From: Actinomycetaceae bacterium
GTDB lineage: Bacteria > Actinomycetota > Actinomycetes > Actinomycetales > Actinomycetaceae
Direction of reading: 5' to 3'
DNA: 38,255 nt
Assembly: GCA_017539125.1 (NCBI GenBank)
Contig: JAFYHO010000087.1
Coordinates: 1-38,255, forward strand
Below, piece after piece: positions 1 through 6,912 of the stretch. A program made the translations under genes and the position numbers. The notes beneath the pieces were generated by a model, which had not been told where the DNA came from, made no database searches, and saw only the letters and a list, made by a program, of their open reading frames with translations. How positions within the stretch are numbered: position 1 is the stretch's first letter; each line of letters starts with the position of its first letter.

Positions 1-15
1 GTGGAGCTAACGGGA
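1..15. repeat. attL core direct repeat
   Basis: The sequence GTGGAGCTAACGGGA is identical to 30145-30159. At the right end it belongs to the tRNA-Ala 3' end; here it is the displaced copy left by integration. Weaker similarity to the tRNA continues for about 20 bases past the core, as expected if the element's own att site mimics the T-arm. Confidence 0.85.
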
Positions 16-79
16 GAGAAACCCACAGCCCCTTACGCAGATTTCATGTTCTACTCACACTCCGGAAAAAGGAGTGTCA

Positions 80-937
80 ATGGAACATTGCACCGAGAGA
101 GATTCTATAAGAGGCACGCGGTTTTCGCACGGTTTTTGCACGAGTAAAGCGTTCGCAGATTGCGTGGATTCTTTTGCTCAGAGTTTGTGTAATCGCGAGC
201 TTGCGGGTTTTGATTTTGATGATGTAAGGCAGACTGTTGCTTTACAGGTCTGGGACGAGTATGGAGACGGCGAGACAGATTCTCTTGTTTTTTCTTCTGC
301 GCGCCGGTGGGCTGTGTGCCGCGAAGTTGCTCCGGAGTTGTACGCGAGTAAAACCCCCGCACAGCCTCTTTTACCTTTAGACGTTCTGGCCGACGATGCA
401 CATGTGACGGCTCTTGTGGCAGGAACAGGGGTTGATATTTCTCGCTTGTATGCCAGCGATATTGACGATTCTCTTGTCCCCCCACGTATTCTTGCCCGCC
501 TAGTCGCTTTCCTTGTCTCCCAGATTGGTCTTGATGCCCAGGTCTGCTCACGGATTGTAGGACGCGCTGTTAAGACACGTCTCAATGTCCTCAAGAACGA
601 CTCACACGCATTTTACGGTCAAGACGGCCTAAAAGATTTTTCCCAGTGGCTTGAACGGGAGTATGAGCCACTGGGTTCTTCTGCTGTTACTTGGTGGCAG
701 CTCTTGTTCGGCTCGGCTCGTGCCAGGGAAAAGTCGTTATGGCTTCGCATGGCAGGACTCGCCCCGGAAGAAGATATACAGGATTTGCTGGACGGCTGGA
801 CACAGCGCCGTATTAAGACATTACGTGATGTAACAGCCGTCTATGGATTGTCCCTTGTTGTTGAAGAAAAAGCTGAACGTCTCAAGACCACAGCTTTAAC
901 AGAGGCGTCTAACGAATTAAAGGAGATAGCGGCATGA
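80..937 (+). CDS. Hypothetical protein coupled to the Rep-like gene
   Basis: This encodes a soluble protein of about 286 residues that I do not recognise. I chose ATG at 80 because AAAGGAG ends six bases before it; an in-frame GTG at 74 would overlap that ribosome binding site. No signal peptide, membrane segment or clear motif is visible. The C-terminal third is helical and rich in charged residues and tryptophans. Its stop overlaps the start of the next gene (ATGA), so the two are probably translated together. First place in the element, ahead of a replication-type gene, suggests a role in replication or its control, but that is inference from position only. Confidence 0.7.
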   Translation: MEHCTERDSIRGTRFSHGFCTSKAFADCVDSFAQSLCNRELAGFDFDDVRQTVALQVWDEYGDGETDSLVFSSARRWAVCREVAPELYASKTPAQPLLPLDVLADDAHVTALVAGTGVDISRLYASDIDDSLVPPRILARLVAFLVSQIGLDAQVCSRIVGRAVKTRLNVLKNDSHAFYGQDGLKDFSQWLEREYEPLGSSAVTWWQLLFGSARAREKSLWLRMAGLAPEEDIQDLLDGWTQRRIKTLRDVTAVYGLSLVVEEKAERLKTTALTEASNELKEIAA

Positions 938-1974
938 GTTTTGAAGCGTTGAATTGGGCGCAACACGATCTTCCGGAGCTTTCTATGGGTGAGGCGTTCA
1001 CTTTGATGTGTCTGGCGAACTATGCGGATGAGAATAACTCTTGTTACCCGTCGCAGGAGCAATTAGCTCGTGATGTTCATACGTCGCACGCATCTGTGAA
1101 GCGACATTTGAAGCGTTTGCGTGAGTTGGGGTTAATTTGTGTCAAGTCGCGTTCTTCATTGGGAGGGCGTAAAACTAACCGTTATATTCTTAATGTTGGC
1201 ATGAAACTTAGCAGTAGTGAAACTGCTGGTCAGCCTGCAACAGCTCAAAATGAGCTGTTGGGGAAACATAAACAAGACCTGCCTGTGGATAACTCTGTAT
1301 CGCCGCAGGTCAATCTGCAACAGCTCAAAATGAGCCATCGCACGACGGGCGAGCCTGCAACAGCTCAAAATGAGCCATCGCAACAGCTCACCGGTGAGCC
1401 GTTGCATATATATTCAAACCACCACTTGGAAACCCCCACTCCATACCAAGTCAGTAAGGAAGCTCGGCTTTCGCGCGAGGTTGCTTCGCTCGATGGTGGT
1501 GTGGTTGGCGTGGATGATTTTGTAAATGCGGTGGTTGACCGTGAGTTGCTTGATAAGGCTTTGCCTGCTTCGTGGCTTGGCAGTCTTCCGCATAACGCTC
1601 AGGCGCGTCTTTCGCGTGATATTGCGGGTTGGGTGGCTAAGGGTGGTAATCCTGCTGATATTCGCCGTCGTCTTGAAAATGATGCTTTGCCGCCTGTGAT
1701 AAAGAATTTTTCTGGTCTTGTGATTCACCGGGTTTCGCAGGCTTTAGAGGCCGTGTCCCCCTTGTCCCGTGAAGAGAAAAAACAGGCGCGGCGTAACGAG
1801 ATTCAACGGCTTGCTGAGGATGTTCTCAGTGAGGACAAGAGGCCAACTCAGCGTATGTGGGTGCAGCTTTCCAGTGCTCTAAGCGAGCTTAATTCTTCGT
1901 CTGATGCCGAGTTGTATGGCTTGGTTGAACAGGCATATCGCAAGATTTCTGACAACCTTTATTCCCACGTTTAG
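934..1974 (+). CDS. Winged-helix replication initiator-like protein
   Basis: Residues about 15-85 form a helix-turn-helix/winged-helix domain of the HTH_36 kind, with a YPSQEQLA recognition-type segment followed by KRHLKRLRELGLI and a basic wing. This domain is common in plasmid and phage replication initiators. Residues about 100-155 are low in predicted structure and are encoded by DNA containing repeated palindromes and a DnaA box. The C-terminal half is helical and unrecognised. An N-terminal DNA-binding domain with iterons inside the gene is the layout of RepA_N-type plasmid initiators, although I cannot show homology to that family. Starts by ATGA overlap with the previous gene, with GGAGA upstream. 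A transcription regulator remains possible. Confidence 0.65.
   Translation: MSFEALNWAQHDLPELSMGEAFTLMCLANYADENNSCYPSQEQLARDVHTSHASVKRHLKRLRELGLICVKSRSSLGGRKTNRYILNVGMKLSSSETAGQPATAQNELLGKHKQDLPVDNSVSPQVNLQQLKMSHRTTGEPATAQNEPSQQLTGEPLHIYSNHHLETPTPYQVSKEARLSREVASLDGGVVGVDDFVNAVVDRELLDKALPASWLGSLPHNAQARLSRDIAGWVAKGGNPADIRRRLENDALPPVIKNFSGLVIHRVSQALEAVSPLSREEKKQARRNEIQRLAEDVLSEDKRPTQRMWVQLSSALSELNSSSDAELYGLVEQAYRKISDNLYSHV
1234..1404. repeat. Palindromic iterons inside the Rep-like gene
   Basis: Four copies share CAACAGCTCAAAATGAGC or a close variant: 1238-1260, 1318-1340, 1358-1380 and 1381-1404. The first is a perfect palindrome with 10-base arms around AAA; the last has 9 of 10 paired positions around CCGG. 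Copies 1 to 2 are 80 bases apart and 2 to 3 are 40 apart. Copy 2 is read in a different frame from copies 1 and 3, so selection is on DNA, not peptide. Probable binding sites for the Rep-like protein and a candidate replication origin. Confidence 0.75.
1284..1292 (-). promoter_or_regulatory. DnaA box in candidate origin
   Basis: TGTGGATAA on the plus strand is a perfect consensus DnaA box (TTATCCACA) on the minus strand. It lies between iteron copies 1 and 2, which supports a DnaA-assisted origin inside the Rep-like gene. A single nine-base match alone could be chance; the context raises its weight. Confidence 0.5.
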
Positions 1975-1986
1975 AAAGGAAAAACA

Positions 1987-2901
1987 ATGAAAAACCGTAA
2001 AACGAAAGCAGCTATCACGCTTGCGTTGAGTGCGTCAGGTTTAATGATGACCCCTCTTTTAGCGGTGGCTGACGAGCCTAGCACTCCTGATGATAGCGTG
2101 GCTAATGTCCCGTCCGCTCACCAGGCAGATCTGCCTGGTGAGTCTGGTGAGGTGACTCCTGCTCCTGAGCCTCCTAGTGCTCCGAGTGAGCCGTCACCGT
2201 CTCCAGACACTACGAGTAATACGGAAACTGGCACGAATACGCCGAGTGCTCCTGGTGAGCCTGGCGACTCTGGTGAGCCTGGCGAGGGTAGTCCTGCTCA
2301 GCCTGGCGAGCCACCTGCGTCCACTGAGGGTACTGACGATACTGGGACAGGTGAACAACCGGGCGATCTAGGTGACAGTGAGCAAGAACAGCCCGCACCG
2401 ACGCCTACGCCAAGCGACCCTAGCAATCCAGGCGAGCCCGGTGAACCCGGTGATTCTGGTGAGTCTGGTGAGGTGACTCCTGCTCCTGAGCCTCCTAGTG
2501 CTCCGAGTGAGCCGTCACCGTCTCCCAGTGTCCCGTCTGTTCCACAACCTGCTCCTGTGAACATTGTTGAGCGTATCGTTCCTCTGCCTGCTGCTCCTGT
2601 TGATTGGGGCGCAGCTAATACGCCGTCTGCTCCTGGCGGCAGGGAAGGTACTCTCACTTTGCCTGTGACGGGTGCGCCCGCGGCTCCTGCTTCTGCGGGA
2701 ACTTCTAGTGGTCTAAATCGTGTAGCGCCAAGTTCTTCTCAGCTTCCCGTACAAGAGCTTGCTAAGACGGGTGCGGATGACCCGTGGCATGGCGCATGGC
2801 TTGCCGGCGGGCTTATTGGGCTTGGCACAATCATGATCCGCCGAGCACATACTGCGCCCGTGGCTGCTGCCCCGCGCCGTCGAGGCAAGCACGCAATGTA
2901 A
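1987..2901 (+). CDS. Sortase-anchored proline-rich surface protein
   Basis: The 304-residue product has a signal peptide (basic start, hydrophobic core, cleavage likely after AVA at 26-28). A long Pro/Ser/Glu/Gly-rich stalk fills about residues 30-200. The C-terminus carries LAKTG at 258-262, then a hydrophobic segment and a basic tail. LAXTG signals are the kind used by class E sortases in Actinomycetota. A 70-bp stretch is repeated exactly (2135-2204 and 2456-2525), giving two copies of a VTPAPEPPSAPSEPSPSP unit. The gene follows the Rep-like gene and leads into the mating-pair genes, so a role in donor-recipient contact or surface exclusion is plausible. The tail of about 42 residues after the motif is longer than usual. 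Confidence 0.75.
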   Translation: MKNRKTKAAITLALSASGLMMTPLLAVADEPSTPDDSVANVPSAHQADLPGESGEVTPAPEPPSAPSEPSPSPDTTSNTETGTNTPSAPGEPGDSGEPGEGSPAQPGEPPASTEGTDDTGTGEQPGDLGDSEQEQPAPTPTPSDPSNPGEPGEPGDSGESGEVTPAPEPPSAPSEPSPSPSVPSVPQPAPVNIVERIVPLPAAPVDWGAANTPSAPGGREGTLTLPVTGAPAAPASAGTSSGLNRVAPSSSQLPVQELAKTGADDPWHGAWLAGGLIGLGTIMIRRAHTAPVAAAPRRRGKHAM

Positions 2902-2942
2902 GGAATGCTGGTTTTTACAAAGAAAGATGAAAGGAAAAGATT

Positions 2943-3158
2943 ATGGCAATTTTGAATAGCTTGATTGCTCTTATTGCTAATGGTGCGAAGATTGGTGGCA
3001 CTTTGTGGGGTGCATGGGGTGTTATCCAGTTTGCGCAGTCTTTTGGCGAGAATGGTCCTGAGATGAAGCAGGGCATTTGGAAAATTGTTGCCGGCGCAAT
3101 GGTGATTGCTGTTGGTGTTGCTATCGCCAAGATTAAGTTGAGTATGGGCACAAGTTAA
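2943..3158 (+). CDS. Maff2/VirB2-like small membrane protein
   Basis: A 71-residue protein with two hydrophobic segments (about residues 3-32 and 46-64) joined by a short polar loop. Size, topology and the TLWGAWGVIQF segment fit the Maff2 family found next to PrgI and VirB4 genes in Gram-positive conjugative elements, thought to act like VirB2 pilins or channel subunits in the membrane. AAAGGA lies upstream of the ATG. The genes that follow (PrgI, VirB4) agree with this assignment. Family membership is judged by eye. Confidence 0.7.
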   Translation: MAILNSLIALIANGAKIGGTLWGAWGVIQFAQSFGENGPEMKQGIWKIVAGAMVIAVGVAIAKIKLSMGTS

Positions 3159-3168
3159 GAGGTACCAA

Positions 3169-3627
3169 GTGGCTCTTGAGGTAAAGGTTTACCGTGATTT
3201 AGAAGAATACAAAGCTCGCGCGTGGTTTGGCATGACTGGTCGCCAGTTTGTTGCCCTGTGTGGGATTGTTCTGGTCGCAGGCGGGACGTATGTGCTGCTG
3301 TTTTTTCTGGGGTATCAACAGATCGGACAGTTTGTTGCAATGGCTCTTGCCGTGCCGTTTGGCGCGTGGGGGTGGGTTCGCCGTATGGGTTTGAATATTG
3401 AGGATTACGGGCGTTATATGCGTGATTTTCATACCCGCCCGAAAACCTATACGTGGGTTTCCCCGTGCCCGTCATGCGTGGTGGAGGCTGGTACGGGACT
3501 TGTACCTGCCTCCACTCATGACGCGGCTTCATGCACTTGGCGGCGACCTCGCATATATAAGGGCTTTTTGGATGTGTCAGCGAAGAAGGTGAGGAAGAAT
3601 GTCTCTGTTTTCGAAACAGAAAACTAA
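3169..3627 (+). CDS. PrgI/VirB3-like mating channel protein
   Basis: The 152-residue product starts at GTG (AAGAGGT upstream). It has a short cytoplasmic start, two membrane segments at about residues 27-45 and 49-68, and then FGAWGWVRRMGLNIEDY, typical of PrgI-family proteins (VirB3-like partners of VirB4). Family members usually end soon after about 110-120 residues; here the last 50 residues are unusual, Cys-containing, and encoded partly by a strong DNA hairpin at 3471-3522. The end overlaps the start of virB4 by 29 bases. It probably acts in the membrane beside VirB4 to build the conjugation channel. Confidence 0.75.
   Translation: MALEVKVYRDLEEYKARAWFGMTGRQFVALCGIVLVAGGTYVLLFFLGYQQIGQFVAMALAVPFGAWGWVRRMGLNIEDYGRYMRDFHTRPKTYTWVSPCPSCVVEAGTGLVPASTHDAASCTWRRPRIYKGFLDVSAKKVRKNVSVFETEN
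3471..3522. repeat. Long imperfect hairpin inside the PrgI-like gene
   Basis: Bases 3471-3494 and 3502-3522 are nearly complementary (GTCATG...TGGAGGC...GTAC against GTACCTGCC...CATGAC), with a seven-base loop, and pairing can continue weakly outward. The hairpin encodes the atypical tail of the PrgI-like protein. No second copy was found by eye in this window. Confidence 0.6.
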
Positions 3628-6046
3628 CGATACGGACGCGGCTAGTGCCGAAGTTGAGAACGTGTCAAAGAAAAAGAAGAAGAAAAAGAAGCGTTCTGGC
3701 TCGCAGGCGGTGTCGCGTAAAGCACCTTATGGATGGCGACCTGCCTATTCGGTGCAGTCGCAAATCCAGTATGAGGCTATGACGAAAACAGGGCTGTGTT
3801 GGCTTGGCGGTAATCAGTTTTCGATGTCTATTGCTCTTGGGGATATTGATTTCGTGAGCCAGGAAGATAACGGTAAGGCTGGCTTGTGTGAGGCTTACGC
3901 AAAGTTTTTGAATACACATCTTCCCGATCAGCACCTTCAAGTCAGTGTTGTCAATCGAGTTATCGATTCGCGTGATTTGCTCGATAAAGTTTCTATTCGT
4001 TCACATGATGATACTTTTGGTGTCTATCGCGATGATTTCAACTCGCTTATGGCAGATGCTGCGGTTTCGCATGGTTCTACCGTGGTGACCGATAAGTATG
4101 TGACCTTGCGTATTGAAGCAGACTCTGCCGAGGACGCTCAAACAAAGCTCTCGCGCCTACTTTCTGCCGACATTAAAGCTCTCGGTGGCGTTGGGGGTTG
4201 TCAAGCTCACGTAATGAACGGGGTCGAGCGCCTCGATGTACTCTCGCGCCTGTGGCGACCTGTTGCCCCGTCTGCTCCTTTTGATTATGAGAACATCCGC
4301 GGGCAGGCTCTCACGTCCAAGGATTATGTTGCCCCTGGCGGGCTTGACGTGTCTGATAAAAACTCTATTACCTTGCTTGGTGGTGGGAGTGAGAAGAAAT
4401 GGCAGGTTCTTGTTCTTCGTAAGCTCCCGCCGTGGCTGAGTGACACTCTGCTATCTGAAATAACAGCGTTGCCGTTTGAATTGGCTATCTCGGCTCATTT
4501 TGACCCGTTCAGTCAAGCTGAGTCTTTGAAAAAGGTCAATAGGTATGTTGCCGAGCTAGATATGGAACGTGAAGCCGCTTTGAAAAAGCTGGCAAAGCAA
4601 AATCTTCCTGCTGATATGCTCAAGCATTCTCTTGTCGAGTCCCATGAAGAAGCATCGCGTTTGCGTGAAGATTTGTCTGCTTCTAATGAAAAATTGTATG
4701 CGGCAAGTCTTGTGGTTGGCGTGGCGGGACGTGATAGTGAAGAATTGAAAGCGAATGTTGAGCGTGTACGCCAAGTCGCTTCTGGTCTGAGCTGCGAATT
4801 AGAAGATTTGACGTATATGCAGCTTGACGGGTTGAACGCTTTATCACCGATTGGTGTTAATCGTTTGCCCTACAAGCGACTGCTTACTACTGCTGCTTCT
4901 GCCGTCCTTGTTCCTTTCACTAGCCAAGATGTCATGCATGACGAGGGTGTTTTTTATGGAACAAACACCTCTAGCGGAAATCTAATCTATGGGGACAGAT
5001 GGGCAGGTGGCGCCGCCAACGGTTTCGTGCTTGGTAAGACTGGCGCAGGTAAGTCCCAGTTCGCTAAAGCAGAAATAATGCAACGCTTTTTACGCTCGAG
5101 AGACGAGATTCTTATTATTGACCCTGAGCGTGAATATAAAGCTCTTGCTGAAAATATTGGCGCTGCACGAGCGGTTATTAGTGCAGGGAGCGAGCATTGT
5201 GTGAACGCTCTCGCCTTAGACATGGACGCAGCTTCAGAGCTTGAAGGAACTCCCGTGCGAGCAAAAGCCTCGTTCGTGTTGTCCCTGCTAGAAACGCTTA
5301 TCGGCGGCACCTACGGTCTAGCTGCCGAAGATCGCAGCGTTATTGACCGTGCGGCTATGGCGATGTATCAAGATTTTGTTGACGGTGCGTTGCAAGAACA
5401 GCCTACTCTTGCGACTTTGCATGAGTATGTCAAGCGCCAGCCCGATGCGAATGCGACATCTCTAGCTACACGCTTAGAGTTGTACGCTATCGGTTCAGCG
5501 TCAGGTTTTGCCCGTCAAACTAACGTTGACTTGTCCTCGCGCGTAGTTGTTTACGATACGGCTGATTTGTCCGAGGATATGCAGACCTTCGGAATGATGA
5601 TCGTCCTTGAAGATATTTGGGCGCGTATCGTTCGTAACCGCAAACGTGGCATTCGCACATGGGTGTATGCCGACGAGTTTCATCTGTGGTTCAAAAATAA
5701 GTATGCGAGCGAGTATTTCCGCTCGATGTGGGCGCGTGTGCGCAAGTATGGCGCAGCTATGACAGGTCTGACGCAAAACGTCGAGGCTGTACTAGCACAC
5801 GAGGATGCACGCATTATGCTCGCAAACTCCCCCTTCCTTGTCCTGCTTGGACAGTCCGAGACAGACGGGGCTGCCCTGGCAGACCTGTTGGGATTGACGA
5901 CAAGTCAATACGAGGCTTTCATGAATGTTGCCCCAGGCAACGGGCTGCTTCGTATTGCTGGGACAACTGTTGGTTTTGAAAACCAGATGGACAGAAATAG
6001 TCAGATTTATCGTTTGTTCTCTACCGACCACCGAAACGACAACTAA
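3599..6046 (+). CDS. VirB4-type conjugation ATPase
   Basis: An 815-residue cytoplasmic or membrane-associated ATPase that powers assembly of the type IV secretion channel. The C-terminal half holds Walker A GKTGAGKS at about 479-486, Walker B ILIIDPE near 504-510, and a YADEFHLWF motif near 690, all as in VirB4/TraC proteins. The N-terminal half matches the VirB4 N-domain in size. Residues 24-32 are a run of nine lysines and an arginine, encoded by a purine-only stretch. It starts inside the end of the PrgI-like gene and is followed 18 bases later by the RCC1-repeat gene. Length is normal for the family. Confidence 0.95.
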   Translation: MSLFSKQKTNDTDAASAEVENVSKKKKKKKKRSGSQAVSRKAPYGWRPAYSVQSQIQYEAMTKTGLCWLGGNQFSMSIALGDIDFVSQEDNGKAGLCEAYAKFLNTHLPDQHLQVSVVNRVIDSRDLLDKVSIRSHDDTFGVYRDDFNSLMADAAVSHGSTVVTDKYVTLRIEADSAEDAQTKLSRLLSADIKALGGVGGCQAHVMNGVERLDVLSRLWRPVAPSAPFDYENIRGQALTSKDYVAPGGLDVSDKNSITLLGGGSEKKWQVLVLRKLPPWLSDTLLSEITALPFELAISAHFDPFSQAESLKKVNRYVAELDMEREAALKKLAKQNLPADMLKHSLVESHEEASRLREDLSASNEKLYAASLVVGVAGRDSEELKANVERVRQVASGLSCELEDLTYMQLDGLNALSPIGVNRLPYKRLLTTAASAVLVPFTSQDVMHDEGVFYGTNTSSGNLIYGDRWAGGAANGFVLGKTGAGKSQFAKAEIMQRFLRSRDEILIIDPEREYKALAENIGAARAVISAGSEHCVNALALDMDAASELEGTPVRAKASFVLSLLETLIGGTYGLAAEDRSVIDRAAMAMYQDFVDGALQEQPTLATLHEYVKRQPDANATSLATRLELYAIGSASGFARQTNVDLSSRVVVYDTADLSEDMQTFGMMIVLEDIWARIVRNRKRGIRTWVYADEFHLWFKNKYASEYFRSMWARVRKYGAAMTGLTQNVEAVLAHEDARIMLANSPFLVLLGQSETDGAALADLLGLTTSQYEAFMNVAPGNGLLRIAGTTVGFENQMDRNSQIYRLFSTDHRNDN

Positions 6047-6064
6047 AAAGAGAGGTGTAAAGAC

Positions 6065-6901
6065 ATGAATTTCAAGAAAAACACAAGCAATACTTTGCCT
6101 TCTAACACGTCAAAAATGCCCTATATTATTGGTGCTATTGTTGTCGTGATTGTCCTAGCCGCACTCTTCATTATTCCCCTATTTACGGGCGAGAAAAGTG
6201 ACGCAACAGAAAGCACGACATCTTCTGAGAACACGTCTGACAAGAAAGGAACGCCCTCTATTGTCACTGGAGCTTTGACCGCTGCAGGTGACGGTTTTGT
6301 GTGCTATGCCGACGGCAATGAAGTTACCTGCCTGGGGCAAAATACTCGCGCACAACTGGGCGACTATTCCAATCAAAACATCCACTCCAACTCGTTTAAT
6401 CTTGCTGGCGATGTTGTCTCCCTCGTCGCAGGTAAAGACTTCGCCTGTGCAACGAGCGGGCAAGGATTGACCTGCTGGGGCGATAATCGCTGGAAGCAGG
6501 CAGGCGATAGTGACGATGTGATGCTTGACCCGACCGAAGTGCCAACTTTTAAGAATAAAACTGTTTCCTCTATCAGTGCTGGCGAAAATTTCGCGTGTGC
6601 ACTGGCAGAAGAAGAAATCTATTGTTGGGGTGCAGACAACGCCGCCCAGCTCGGTAGCGGCGTTCAAGGCTCTGACGTGAACGGTATCAAGCGTGTAAGC
6701 CTGCCCGAAGGGGTAAAGCCCGTGCGTCTCATTTCCTCTGGTTTCTCCACGTTCTTCGAGACTGACAAGGGCGAGTGGTACGGCTTTGGCGCCAATCAAG
6801 AAGGACGCATTTCCTCTGATGCTGTCCCCTACCTTCCACCCACACCCGTTGGGCAGTCTACTGGGCAATCCATGACTGACGATGCCCACGCAAATGAATA
6901 G
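6065..6901 (+). CDS. Membrane-anchored RCC1-repeat protein
   Basis: The 278-residue product has one N-terminal membrane segment (about residues 19-41), a Ser/Thr-rich linker, then four RCC1-type repeats. Each repeat reads like FACA...CWGDN...AQLG, and the first three have a pair of cysteines about ten residues apart, suggesting disulfides outside the cell. RCC1 propellers usually need seven blades, so this is a half-propeller or it pairs with itself. It lies between virB4 and the wall hydrolase, so it is likely an outward-facing part of the mating apparatus, perhaps for contact or channel scaffolding. Function is inferred from position and topology. Confidence 0.75.
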   Translation: MNFKKNTSNTLPSNTSKMPYIIGAIVVVIVLAALFIIPLFTGEKSDATESTTSSENTSDKKGTPSIVTGALTAAGDGFVCYADGNEVTCLGQNTRAQLGDYSNQNIHSNSFNLAGDVVSLVAGKDFACATSGQGLTCWGDNRWKQAGDSDDVMLDPTEVPTFKNKTVSSISAGENFACALAEEEIYCWGADNAAQLGSGVQGSDVNGIKRVSLPEGVKPVRLISSGFSTFFETDKGEWYGFGANQEGRISSDAVPYLPPTPVGQSTGQSMTDDAHANE

Positions 6902-6912
6902 GGGTCTATTCT

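Noticed and set aside
6179-6889. Minus-strand frame of 236 codons
   Set aside because: Antisense to the RCC1-repeat gene, which has domains, a membrane anchor and operon context.
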